Below are positions 16,344 through 23,059 of a stretch of DNA of 38,324 nucleotides, piece after piece. Under the pieces are notes generated by a model. That model searched no databases. It was not told the origin of the DNA and saw only the letters and a program-made list of their open reading frames with translations. The stretch's first letter is position 1, and each line of letters begins with the position of its first letter. A program made the position numbers and the translations under genes. Where the stretch lies: positions 1 to 38,324 of IMG/VR virus record IMGVR_UViG_3300045996_000199; one strand, written 5' to 3'. The stretch is from a virus.

Positions 16344-18004
16344 TGCCAGGACGTGATCTATCCGCTGAATTGTTCGGCTCGAATGGCGCACGCGATTTGA
16401 CGGCAGAATTGTTTGGCGATTCTCAGCCAGCACAAACAAAGCCTCTTACCCGCACTGAACGTGTGATGAAGGGCATCCGTGACCCTATCGATGCTGGCGC
16501 TCAACTGCTGACGAATCTGCTGCCTGATAGCGTGGTCAATGCCGGTAATCGGCTCAACAACATGCTTGCTGACTCCACGGGCCTTGTGGCGCGTCTGCCA
16601 GAAGGTGGTGTAGATGCGCAAGTGCGTCAGGCTGAACGCGAATATCAAGCGCGTCGTGCTGCTGGTGGTGAATCTGGCATTGATGCCTACCGCGCACTCG
16701 GCAATGCTGTCAGCCCTGCAAACTTGGCCGTGGCCTCTCGCCTGCCTGCTGCCGCCTCGCTGGCTGGTCGTATCGGCGTTGGCGTTCTCGGTGGTGCTGC
16801 CTCTGGCGCATTGACGCCTGTTGCTGATGGCGATTTCACCACTGAGAAGCTGAAACAAGCTGGCATGGGCGCTGCTGTAGGCGGCGTCCTACCGGCTGTT
16901 GCTGGTGGTGTGGCACGTGTTATCAGCCCGAACGCATCGAAGAATGCCAATCTTCAAATGCTGCAACAAGAAGGCGTGCGTCCGACAATTGGGCAAGCTC
17001 TTGGAGGGCGATGGAATGCCGCAGAAGAAAAACTTCAATCCCTTCCTATCATGGGCGATTCAATCGCTCTGGCGCGTGGCCGTTCGCTCTCTGACTTCAA
17101 CAAGGCTGCGATTAACCGTGCAACTGGTAAGGTTGGTGCTCAGGTGGATGAAATCGGGCAGGAGGGCGTAAAGCAGGCCGGTGACGCCATTTCCAAGTCC
17201 TATGACGATGCACTAGGTCAGATCAGCGGAGTTCGCCTTGACGGTGCGTTTAACCGTGATCTGATGCAGTTGCGCGGCATGGCTCAAGGTCTTACCGACA
17301 CGATGAAGGCCAAGTTCAACAACGCCATCAATCAGACGCTCCTGCGCAAGGTTAGCGGAAACGGCTCGATTCTGCCTGACGACTACAAGGCCATCGATAG
17401 CGAATTGGGCCAACTAGCAGCGCGCTATGGCAAGTCCCAGGTGGCGAGTGAACAAGAGCTTGGCGATGCGGTAACGCAGCTTCAATCCCTGCTGAAACAG
17501 CAAATGCTGCGCTCCAATCCCGATGTTGCGCAACGCCTTGCTCAGGCTGATGAAGCATGGGCAAATCTGGTACGGGTTGAAGGTGCGGCAGGCGCGGCAA
17601 AGAATGCCGAGGGTGTATTCACTCCTGCGCAACTGAATGCCGCTATCCGCTCTGGCGATAACAGCGTGCGTAAACGTGCCGTGGCGCGTGGTACTGCATT
17701 GATGCAAGATCTTGCCAATGCTGGTCAGCAGGTATTGGGCAACAAGGTTCCGAATAGTGGCACGCCTGAACGTCTGTGGCTTGGTGCTGGTGCGCTTGGT
17801 GGTGGTGCAGCGATCAATCCAGCTATCCCCGTTGGCCTACTTGGCGGTGCTGCGGCCTACTCCCCACAAGTGCAACGTGCGCTGGTAGCGGCGGCGACAA
17901 ATCGCCCAGCCGCAGCCGAGCCAGTAGCCGACTATCTCCGCCTGCTCGCGCCCTTCGCGCTGGGCGGCTCTGGTCAGATTGGCATGGGCTTGCTGGGCCA
18001 ATAA
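16340..18004 (+). CDS. Putative internal virion / DNA-ejection protein 3
   Basis: Start is ATG 16340 or the adjacent ATG 16343 (554 or 553 residues). The first residues carry a short tandem motif, RDLSAELFG then RDLTAELFG, that I know from the N-termini of podovirus structural proteins. Residues 120-200 hold two Gly/Ala-rich hydrophobic stretches (LAGRIGVGVLGGAASGAL and GMGAAVGGVLPAVAGGVA) suitable for membrane insertion. The middle (200-460) is a helical charged domain, and the C-terminus (475-554) is again Gly/Ala-rich. It is the largest of three consecutive ejection-type proteins. A lytic transglycosylase motif was looked for and not found. Confidence 0.65.
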   Translation: MMPGRDLSAELFGSNGARDLTAELFGDSQPAQTKPLTRTERVMKGIRDPIDAGAQLLTNLLPDSVVNAGNRLNNMLADSTGLVARLPEGGVDAQVRQAEREYQARRAAGGESGIDAYRALGNAVSPANLAVASRLPAAASLAGRIGVGVLGGAASGALTPVADGDFTTEKLKQAGMGAAVGGVLPAVAGGVARVISPNASKNANLQMLQQEGVRPTIGQALGGRWNAAEEKLQSLPIMGDSIALARGRSLSDFNKAAINRATGKVGAQVDEIGQEGVKQAGDAISKSYDDALGQISGVRLDGAFNRDLMQLRGMAQGLTDTMKAKFNNAINQTLLRKVSGNGSILPDDYKAIDSELGQLAARYGKSQVASEQELGDAVTQLQSLLKQQMLRSNPDVAQRLAQADEAWANLVRVEGAAGAAKNAEGVFTPAQLNAAIRSGDNSVRKRAVARGTALMQDLANAGQQVLGNKVPNSGTPERLWLGAGALGGGAAINPAIPVGLLGGAAAYSPQVQRALVAAATNRPAAAEPVADYLRLLAPFALGGSGQIGMGLLGQ

Positions 18005-18107
18005 TCGGACTAAACCAGTCCCAAAAGCGGCCATTCCAGCCCGTAATAAGTTATCATCCACGGCAACATTCCTCCCGGAATGATTATCCCACTGAAAGGA
18101 AAGTGAC

Positions 18108-18200
18108 ATGAAGAAAATTTGTGAGGCTATCGGCGGTAAGGGCAAACAAAAACCGCCAGAAGGTGCACGCAAGGTGCCTACCAAGCCAGCGAAGAAATGA
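18108..18200 (+). CDS. Short basic peptide before lysis cassette
   Basis: A 30-residue frame from ATG 18108 to TGA 18200 with a strong AAAGGAAA site and a four-base ATGA overlap with the next membrane-protein gene. The product is lysine and proline-rich (KKICEAIGGKGKQKPPEGAR and onward) with one cysteine. The strong site and the overlap are good evidence that it is translated, at least as a leader that couples translation to the downstream gene. Function unknown. Confidence 0.5.
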   Translation: MKKICEAIGGKGKQKPPEGARKVPTKPAKK

Positions 18201-18604
18201 ACAACTGGCGCTACCGTGTCGTTGTAGCCGCACTGCTCTATGTGCTGGCAGACATTCACAGCGATATCACGTCCACATGGCCTAACAATAGCTGGTGGAT
18301 GCTGGCTTATCACGGTAGCGCTGCAACACTTGAGTTTCTGATTTTTCTAAGCTTGCCTTGGCTTCTCAAAGGCAAGTTGCTGTACCAGATGCAAGCCCTA
18401 TCCGTCGCCTGCATTTGCGTGAACTTCTTTGGATTTTTCATATATCAGGCCGAAGCCCCGCCATTCCTAAATGATTTACTGATAGGAGTGCTGGGTTATG
18501 CACAGTACGGAAAACTATTTATGGGCGACCGCAATGTTAGCGACCTTATCCGCGATTGCGTGGGCTTGGGCTATTGGGCTAGGAATTCGCGCTCATCTGC
18601 GTAA
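18197..18604 (+). CDS. Membrane protein of lysis cassette
   Basis: A 135-residue protein with about four hydrophobic segments (roughly residues 8-20, 42-57, 65-83 and 92-107), opening with the basic MNNWRYR. It comes just before a holin candidate and the endolysin, so a role in lysis or superinfection control is likely, but no family is recognised. Translation is probably coupled to the 30-residue frame upstream. The last 107 bases also encode the start of another membrane peptide in a different frame (18498). Confidence 0.6.
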   Translation: MNNWRYRVVVAALLYVLADIHSDITSTWPNNSWWMLAYHGSAATLEFLIFLSLPWLLKGKLLYQMQALSVACICVNFFGFFIYQAEAPPFLNDLLIGVLGYAQYGKLFMGDRNVSDLIRDCVGLGYWARNSRSSA

Positions 18605-18671
18605 AAGGAAGAACGATGAATTGGCTAGAAGAATTACGCGCCATGATGGAAAGGGCATCAGAAAGCTCTAA
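18498..18671 (+). CDS. Nested small membrane protein (out-of-frame)
   Basis: A 57-residue frame from ATG 18498 with GGAG ten bases upstream. It lies mostly inside the 3' end of the preceding gene and overlaps the start of the next by 56 bases, in its own frame. The product has a short N-terminus, one clear hydrophobic helix (about residues 8-30) and a strongly basic C-terminus (RAHLRKRKNDELARRITRH). This is the layout of a type-I small holin, antiholin or spanin-like partner. Nested lysis genes are well known in phages (Rz1 within Rz). No family match is claimed; the evidence is the ribosome site plus a protein-like topology. Confidence 0.4.
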   Translation: MHSTENYLWATAMLATLSAIAWAWAIGLGIRAHLRKRKNDELARRITRHDGKGIRKL

Positions 18672-18894
18672 GGCGACTGGTGCGGTAGTCACATACACAA
18701 CTGCTAGCGGAACTGCTGCCATGTTGCAATGGATTACTGGAATAGGCGCTGCCATCGCTGTTTTCGCTGGCCTCGCTGCCACGCTGATTCTTGCTCGGCT
18801 CAACTGGATTCGCGGTGAGAACGAACGCATCCGTGGCGACATTCTTCGCAAAAAGCTGCAAGGCGCTGATATCCCACTAGACGAGGATGAATGA
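18616..18894 (+). CDS. Holin-like single-TM protein
   Basis: A 92-residue protein with AAGGAAGAACG before ATG 18616. It has an amphipathic N-terminal helix (MNWLEELRAMMERA), one or two hydrophobic Gly/Ala-rich helices at about 34-60, then a charged cytoplasmic tail (RGENERIRGDILRKK, ending DEDE). This is the usual topology of class II/III phage holins or of a spanin-type anchored protein. The stop overlaps the endolysin start (ATGATG), which ties it to lysis. A second, better recognised holin lies after the endolysin, so this may be an antiholin or spanin component. Confidence 0.6.
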   Translation: MNWLEELRAMMERASESSKATGAVVTYTTASGTAAMLQWITGIGAAIAVFAGLAATLILARLNWIRGENERIRGDILRKKLQGADIPLDEDE

Positions 18895-19439
18895 TGGGCA
18901 TCCCTGAAATCATCAACGGCATCATCGGCAAAGAAGGTGGATATAGCAATAATCCTAACGATGCTGGCGGTGAAACGATGTGGGGAATCACGCTCACAAC
19001 GGCCCGTGCAGAGGGCTACATGGGGCCAATGAAGGAAATGCCGCGCAGTACCGCAGAAGCCATCTATGCACGCCGCTACGTAACGCGGCCAGGATTCGAC
19101 AAAGTTGCTGCTGTAAATGTGCGCATCGCTGAAGAAATGGTCGATACCGGCGTCAACATGGGTACAAGCTTACCTGGCCCATGGCTGCAAAAGATCCTGA
19201 ATGCACTTAACCAACAAGGCAAGCTGTGGCCTGATCTGGAAGTGGATGGAGCCATTGGGCCTGCTACGTTATCGGCACTCAAATCGCTCCTGAAACAGCG
19301 TGGCAAGGATGGCGAAACCATCGTCTTGCGTGCGTTGAACTGCCTTCAAGGCGCAAGGTACATCGAAATTACAGAGTCTCGCCCAGCCAATGAGACTTTC
19401 TTTGCTGGATGGCTACTTAACCGCGTAGAGGTGGCATGA
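18891..19439 (+). CDS. Endolysin, glycoside hydrolase family 108 muramidase
   Basis: A 182-residue lysozyme. The N-terminal catalytic domain shows the family hallmark IIGKEGGYSNNPNDAGGETMWGIT with the catalytic Glu at position 15, followed by TARAEGY and the aromatic-rich YARRYVTRPGF segment (GH108, N-acetylmuramidase). Residues about 100-180 are the usual peptidoglycan-binding partner domain, with LNQQGKLWPDLEVDGAIGPAT and FFAGWLLNR. Length is normal for the family. There is no signal peptide, so it needs a holin to reach the wall. It starts four bases inside the preceding holin-like gene and ends four bases inside the 3-TM holin gene, so lysis proteins are made as a coupled set. Confidence 0.92.
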   Translation: MMGIPEIINGIIGKEGGYSNNPNDAGGETMWGITLTTARAEGYMGPMKEMPRSTAEAIYARRYVTRPGFDKVAAVNVRIAEEMVDTGVNMGTSLPGPWLQKILNALNQQGKLWPDLEVDGAIGPATLSALKSLLKQRGKDGETIVLRALNCLQGARYIEITESRPANETFFAGWLLNRVEVA

Positions 19440-19852
19440 TGTGGCAAGCTCTAATCCCAATTCTCGGCTCTGTCGTTGACAAGCTATTTCCAGACCCTAC
19501 GGCAGCAGCTAATGCCAAACTGGAAGTAATGCGCCTTGCTCAGACCGGCGAACTTGCTCAACTTAACGCCGACCTTCAGTTAGCCACAGGCCAGATGGAT
19601 ATTAATAAGGTCGAGGCGGCAAATTCCTCTCTGTTTGTCTCAGGGTGGCGTCCCATGGTGGGGTGGACATGCGCATGTGCGTTTGCCTTCAAGTACATTG
19701 GCGGCCCATCTGTATTCATGATCGCGCAGGCGTTTGGGCATAATTTGACCATGCCAGAAATCGACACTACGGAAATGATGCCGCTTCTGTTCGGCATGCT
19801 CGGCTTGGGCGCATACCGCACCTATGAGAAGTCTAAAGGTGTCACGAAATAG
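19436..19852 (+). CDS. Holin, 3-TM family
   Basis: A 138-residue protein matching the pattern of the 3-TM holins described from gene-transfer agents and phages: a short N-terminal hydrophobic segment (WQALIPILGSVVDKLFPDP), an amphipathic helix (30-60), then NSSLFVSGWRPMVGWTCA and hydrophobic segments at about 75-88, 91-102 and 113-127, with the end GAYRTYEKSKG. The SGWRP-VGW block is characteristic. It would open the inner membrane for the GH108 lysozyme encoded just upstream, with which its start overlaps. It is the last clear gene of the late operon. Confidence 0.85.
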   Translation: MMWQALIPILGSVVDKLFPDPTAAANAKLEVMRLAQTGELAQLNADLQLATGQMDINKVEAANSSLFVSGWRPMVGWTCACAFAFKYIGGPSVFMIAQAFGHNLTMPEIDTTEMMPLLFGMLGLGAYRTYEKSKGVTK

Positions 19853-19853
19853 C

Positions 19854-19881
19854 TTGCCTATCGTAAATATCGCCCTACACT
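19854..19881 (+). promoter_or_regulatory. Candidate promoter before 42-residue gene
   Basis: TTGCCT-N16-TACACT, four of six matches in each box, immediately after the holin gene. The predicted start (about 19888) is only 15 bases before the ATG of the small gene. A 10 bp inverted repeat overlaps the -10 box. Confidence 0.35.
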
Positions 19882-19904
19882 GAAACTCATCAGGAGGGCG
19901 ATAT
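19867..19904 (+). promoter_or_regulatory. 10 bp inverted repeat covering the start of a small gene
   Basis: ATATCGCCCT (19867-19876) and AGGGCGATAT (19895-19904) are perfect complements with an 18-base spacer. In RNA read through from the lysis operon the 3' arm would pair with half of the AGGAGG ribosome site and the first bases of the ATG at 19903, hiding the start. In DNA the 5' arm overlaps the -10 box of a candidate promoter, so it could equally be an operator. Confidence 0.5.
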
Positions 19905-20031
19905 GACTACTACCAAGCCATCGCAAGCGTATCTCAAGGCGTACCTAGAGCAACGCCACAAGAGCCAGACCCCACCGCCGACGCCGTCAGAAATCCGTCG
20001 TCAACTTGGGTGGGATCTGGTCAAGCGCTAA
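19903..20031 (+). CDS. 42-residue protein with perfect ribosome site
   Basis: ATG 19903 is preceded by AGGAGG at optimal spacing. The 42-residue product is polar: TTKPSQAYLKAYLEQRHKSQ, then a Pro-rich link, then a C-terminal SEIRRQLGWDLVKR. I have a faint memory of short phage proteins ending EIRRQLGWDL; role unknown. Its stop TAA overlaps the stop TAG of the convergent - strand gene (20028-20031), so this is the meeting point of late and leftward transcription. The start region lies inside a 10 bp inverted repeat. Confidence 0.65.
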   Translation: MTTTKPSQAYLKAYLEQRHKSQTPPPTPSEIRRQLGWDLVKR

Positions 20032-21224
20032 TCTGCTTTGCTCCCATTGGCAGCGTCAGAGCCAGCTTCGACCTCGCTCCAGCTTTTGTATCGGTAGCCG
20101 GTCTTGACGAGCAAAGCCTCAAGCTCACGCTCATTCGCTGTTTCTGCGTGGAAGCCGCCCGCAAAGTAGATCGAACCTACCAAGTGGGCAATCTTCTTCA
20201 AGTCGGTAGGCAGTGCTGCGCTGTTTGCCTGAACACATGCGGCGGCGGCGTATTCCTTGATGACATATTCCTCCAAGTCAGTCCAGAAGCCAGCGGTTGG
20301 ATGCGGTGGCAGCTTAGACAGTCCGCCTCCTGCGGGCGGCGAGTTGCCCACAGTGCTACCATAAATCTTTACGATACCATTAAGCAGAGATCCGTCGCCC
20401 ACAGGCTCAGCGCTCGGCGCTTCCGGGCGGTTATGTGGGCTGTTGTCCAGCAGCGCATTCACAGCCCAATGCAGCAGGCCCGCGCTGGTCTTGTAGCACG
20501 CAAATTCCTTTTCCAGCAGCGCATGCAGTTCCGCTTCGCCGTCGCTCCCCGCTTCCTTGCTGGGGACAGGCTGCGCGGCGAGAAGGTCACGAAGCTTATT
20601 CGCAGTCTCGCCCTCGGGAATGCCACCCCAATCGTGGGCATCGAGGTATTGAAGAAGGTCAGAGGCCAGTGTGTGGATATCGCTCCCCGCTGCTTCGGCG
20701 GGAAGGGCGGCGAGAACCTTCAAGCGCTCAGCGATTGCGCATATACAAGGGCGCAACTCGCTATCATCATGGGCAGCACTGTTCAGCAGATCGGAGGCGC
20801 ACAACAGGATCGAATCGCCTTCGGCTTCGGTGGGAAGGGAGCGAGAGGCAAGGGCGCGATTTCGCCATTCGTCAGCATTGCGGGCTTCGTGCGCTGCTGC
20901 ACTCTCGGCATGGGAAACCGCCGCTTCCAGTTCGCGCACGCGGGCCTCGGCGGCTTCGGTGCGGGCTATGGCGGCGCTCATTGTTTCGGCTGTGTAAAGC
21001 ACTACGCCCGCCGGCTGATAGACCACGGCGCCATCGCGTTCGCTCACGACTGCAAGTAACACGCCTTCCGGCATGCTCTGCACTCCCTCCGCTGCGCTGG
21101 TAGGGGTGGGCTGGGCCGCAAGTGCTTCTTTGAATTCGCTGTACGTGACCTTGCTTCGGATTTCTCCAGCTTCCACACGACGGCAGAACTTTTCGGCAGC
21201 TTCTTTCAGTTTTTGGGCATCCAT
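20028..21224 (-). CDS. Hypothetical accessory protein, modular, Ala/Glu-rich
   Basis: A 398-residue protein with AAAGGAACATC before the ATG at 21224. The N-terminal 35 residues are helical, then come alternating helical blocks joined by Ala/Pro linkers (ALAAQPTPTS, LLAAQPVPSKEAGSD, EAAGSD), including a coiled coil at about 88-125. The C-terminal 110 residues contain WTDLEEYVIKEYAAAACVQ and a region ending in YKSWSEVEAGSD. The repeated AQP-P and AGSD linkers look like modular phage accessory proteins built from recombined pieces. Last gene of the leftward operon, convergent with the late operon. No function recognised. Confidence 0.65.
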   Translation of the reverse strand: MDAQKLKEAAEKFCRRVEAGEIRSKVTYSEFKEALAAQPTPTSAAEGVQSMPEGVLLAVVSERDGAVVYQPAGVVLYTAETMSAAIARTEAAEARVRELEAAVSHAESAAAHEARNADEWRNRALASRSLPTEAEGDSILLCASDLLNSAAHDDSELRPCICAIAERLKVLAALPAEAAGSDIHTLASDLLQYLDAHDWGGIPEGETANKLRDLLAAQPVPSKEAGSDGEAELHALLEKEFACYKTSAGLLHWAVNALLDNSPHNRPEAPSAEPVGDGSLLNGIVKIYGSTVGNSPPAGGGLSKLPPHPTAGFWTDLEEYVIKEYAAAACVQANSAALPTDLKKIAHLVGSIYFAGGFHAETANERELEALLVKTGYRYKSWSEVEAGSDAANGSKAD

Positions 21225-21250
21225 GATGTTCCTTTAGTGGGAGGCGGGGA

Positions 21251-21445
21251 TTAGGGCGCAGTCGTGAAGCGGACGAAGGGCGCATAAACGGTGGCGATCT
21301 GACCATCCTCAAGCTCCACGATGGCAACAGGATTGCTCTGGCCCTCGCCGTCTGCCTCCTGCGCCCAAGCATGAAACACGGCTTGGCGCGGCTCATGCGT
21401 CTTGGTTTCGGGGTTCCAGATTTTTGCTTGTACTTCGCGCATCAT
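21251..21445 (-). CDS. Small hypothetical protein
   Basis: A 64-residue protein starting at 21445 or the next codon (two ATGs in tandem), with GAAGGAGATAC upstream. The sequence is beta-like and acidic: VQAKIWNPETKTHEPRQAVFH, then VAIVELEDGQIATVYAPFVRF. It may be a small OB or SH3-like fold (impression only). Part of the leftward accessory operon; the stop is followed by a CCCCGCCTCCC block shared with neighbouring intergenic gaps. Confidence 0.6.
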   Translation of the reverse strand: MMREVQAKIWNPETKTHEPRQAVFHAWAQEADGEGQSNPVAIVELEDGQIATVYAPFVRFTTAP

Positions 21446-21465
21446 GTATCTCCTTCAGATATACA

Positions 21466-21481
21466 GCCTCCAGGGGGAGGC
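21466..21481 (-). promoter_or_regulatory. Intergenic hairpin, anti-Shine-Dalgarno type
   Basis: GCCTCC / GGAGGC, 6 bp stem with a 4-base loop, in the gap between the genes at 21489 and 21445. In the leftward transcript it carries CCTCC, able to pair either with its own GGAGG or with the GGAG ribosome site that follows. Confidence 0.4.
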
Positions 21482-21488
21482 GGGGTGG

Positions 21489-21740
21489 TTATTTAGAATC
21501 GACGTAATCCTGCACTTGCTGGTGCAAAAATTCTTCGCACGTCGCCTCGCCCACGTTCCCGATATCGCTGTAGTGTTTGTCGTTCAGGATCGCGTAGGCT
21601 TCAAAAGATGACAGGCCGCCGCGCTCGTTCAGGCGCGTCAAAGTCTGGCCGTGGTTGCGCTCGGCCTGCGCAGCGTGCGGCAGGAAGATCGCCATCGGGA
21701 CTTGCTTGACGGTTTTGCCGTCCATGATTCGCATAAACAT
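21489..21740 (-). CDS. Small hypothetical protein
   Basis: An 83-residue protein starting at 21740 with AGGAGAGAAG upstream. The N-terminal part MRIMDGKTVKQVPMAIFLPHAAQAERNHGQTL is followed by a helical acidic C-terminal half (LSSFEAYAILNDKHYSDIGNVGEATCEEFL). Member of the leftward accessory operon. No family recognised. The HAAQAERNHGQ region suggests one long amphipathic helix. Confidence 0.6.
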   Translation of the reverse strand: MFMRIMDGKTVKQVPMAIFLPHAAQAERNHGQTLTRLNERGGLSSFEAYAILNDKHYSDIGNVGEATCEEFLHQQVQDYVDSK

Positions 21741-21755
21741 TCTTCTCTCCTGTAT

Positions 21756-21776
21756 CCCCTCCTATGGAGGGAGGGG
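21756..21776 (-). promoter_or_regulatory. Intergenic hairpin, anti-Shine-Dalgarno type (second copy)
   Basis: CCTCC-TAT-GGAGG core flanked by CCC and GAGGGG, in the gap upstream of the gene at 21740. In the leftward RNA it reads CCTCC-ATA-GGAGG, close to the next AGGAG ribosome site. It resembles the element at 21466 in sequence and position. Confidence 0.4.
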
Positions 21777-21779
21777 TGA

Positions 21780-22151
21780 TTATTGGGCGGCGGACATGCC
21801 ATGCTTCTTGGCATCCAGTGCGACGTGGCGCAGCGCGGCCAAGTATTCGACAGCTTTCGGCATAGTCCAGGCGTGCACCAGCGTTTCGTCCTTTGTCACA
21901 TCGTCTTTAGTCACAATGCCACGAACTGGCACGGTGCCGAAGGAACAGCCCTCCCAATCGATCTGGATCACGCGCTTGCGCCAGCCGATGCACACCGGGC
22001 CGATTTCAGTCATAACCAGCCACCACGGCGTTTCCTCGCGGATCTTGGCGTAGTGATCGTTGCGCGGCCAGTAGCCGTTTGGCAGCTCCCAGATACGGCC
22101 CACGCGGAACCCCGCCACGGTGAACAGGCTTTTCGCTTCGTCTTTGGTCAT
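21780..22151 (-). CDS. Hypothetical protein, aromatic-rich
   Basis: A 123-residue protein with AAAGGAGAAGAACG before the ATG at 22151. The first helix (MTKDEAKSLFTVAGF) is followed by a beta-rich middle with many Trp residues (RIWELPNGYWPR, TPWWLVMTEIGPVCIGWRKRVIQIDWEG) and a C-terminal helix AWTMPKAVEYLAALRHVALDA. It looks like a compact globular alpha/beta protein of phage accessory type. No family recognised. Within the leftward operon between two small genes. Confidence 0.65.
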   Translation of the reverse strand: MTKDEAKSLFTVAGFRVGRIWELPNGYWPRNDHYAKIREETPWWLVMTEIGPVCIGWRKRVIQIDWEGCSFGTVPVRGIVTKDDVTKDETLVHAWTMPKAVEYLAALRHVALDAKKHGMSAAQ

Positions 22152-22176
22152 CGTTCTTCTCCTTTCAGGTTTCCAG

Positions 22177-22305
22177 CTACTTGCTGGAGGATGGGGCGAA
22201 CCAATCGCACAGACGCTGCCAAATGGCCTTACTGCGACTGAACGGCCCGAAGCTTGTTCCGGGGCGGACGTTCTTGCGCCAAAATTCGATACTGCCTATG
22301 CTCAT
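22177..22305 (-). CDS. Short basic protein
   Basis: A 42-residue frame that starts at 22305, overlapping the stop of the upstream gene by four bases (ATGA) with GGGGAAGAAGC as ribosome site. The product SIGSIEFWRKNVRPGTSFGP and onward is basic and aromatic, ending CDWFAPSSSK. A longer in-frame version from 22401 has no ribosome site. The stop lies in a small CCAGC/GCTGG hairpin. Translation is plausible, function unknown. Confidence 0.5.
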   Translation of the reverse strand: MSIGSIEFWRKNVRPGTSFGPFSRSKAIWQRLCDWFAPSSSK

Positions 22306-22817
22306 GCTTCTTCCCCGCCTTCCTGCTTTGGCATGGCGGGGTAAATCGGGACAGCATTGGGGCCTGCTAAGTCCGCACTTCGGTGTATCGCAATCGTGCA
22401 AGATACATACAGAAGGTCATCGATAGCATGCCGGACATTTGCAAGCATCGCCGGACTCAGATAGCCAATCGGCTTCTGCTCGCTCTCCGGTGCTGCGGAA
22501 GGCTGTTGTGGTGGCCGGGGTGCTGCGGCGAGCATGGCATCGTATGCTTCGTCAGGGCTGACATAGCCACCGGCAGCGGTCACAAGGGCATCTGCTGCGA
22601 CGTGCATTTCCGGCGTCGGATTTACCGGCACCAGCTTCCAGCCGGTCGGCACAGCGGTTTGCTCTGCGCTTGCAGCGGTGCGGGAGACGATTTCACGTAG
22701 TCGTTCGATTTCGCGTGCCGCCCAGTGTTCGCGCTCGTTCTTCGGGATGCACGGATTGAGAATTTCGTTCTCCAGCTGGGATGCTGGCGTTGCTTCAAAT
22801 GTGCTTTCGGTGCTCAT
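22302..22817 (-). CDS. Hypothetical accessory protein with GWKLVPV module
   Basis: A 171-residue protein with AAGGAAAGGAAACC before the ATG at 22817. Residues about 55-102 carry the module PTGWKLVPVNPTPEMHVAAD...SPDEAYDAMLAAAPRPP, which is widespread in short phage proteins of proteobacterial hosts; a divergent form of the same block (PGWKLIKVND) occurs in the gene at 23052. The N-terminus is helical and acidic. The C-terminus has IGYLSPAMLANVRHAIDDLLY. The role of the module is unknown. Starts overlapped with the stop of the gene upstream. Confidence 0.65.
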   Translation of the reverse strand: MSTESTFEATPASQLENEILNPCIPKNEREHWAAREIERLREIVSRTAASAEQTAVPTGWKLVPVNPTPEMHVAADALVTAAGGYVSPDEAYDAMLAAAPRPPQQPSAAPESEQKPIGYLSPAMLANVRHAIDDLLYVSCTIAIHRSADLAGPNAVPIYPAMPKQEGGEEA

Positions 22818-23059
22818 TTGGTTTCCTTTCCTTCGTTAAGGGCGGCGCTCAGTTCAAAAGCCTCAGTCCACGTCTTTCCGCTGGCGACTTCCCGCAACGC
22901 TCGTGCGATATATCTGGATGCGTGAGCGCCATCCGTGTTCCCGTCACGGCGGTATTGCTGCGCACTCACTTCAATCACTTTTGCGGCCTCCTTCAATGTG
23001 GTAATCGGATGCGCGATGTGGTGAGGTGTCTTATCGAACCATTTCGGATGCTTAGCCAT
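22814..23059 (-). CDS. Small basic helical protein
   Basis: The likely start is 23059, with GGAGCAGGGTA upstream and an 8-base overlap with the preceding gene, giving 81 residues; an ATG at 23209 is inside that gene and has no site. The product begins AKHPKWFDKTPHHIAHPITT and continues as helix rich in Arg and Ala (EAAKVIEVSAQQYRRDGNTDGAHASRYIARALREV). It may be a nucleic-acid-binding or adaptor peptide; no family recognised. Overlaps the next start by four bases. Confidence 0.6.
   Translation of the reverse strand: MAKHPKWFDKTPHHIAHPITTLKEAAKVIEVSAQQYRRDGNTDGAHASRYIARALREVASGKTWTEAFELSAALNEGKETK

Noticed and set aside
15804-16439. 211-codon - strand frame across the ejection-protein genes
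   Set aside because: Shadow of two well-supported + strand genes; no start signal and no protein-like pattern.
18069-18086. CATTCC/GGAATG hairpin as a terminator between ejection and lysis genes
   Set aside because: Stem of six pairs only and no T tract on either strand.
20010-21103. Two large + strand frames (349 and 222 codons) opposite the last leftward gene
   Set aside because: Shadows of the 398-residue - strand gene, which has a proper ribosome site and fits the operon.
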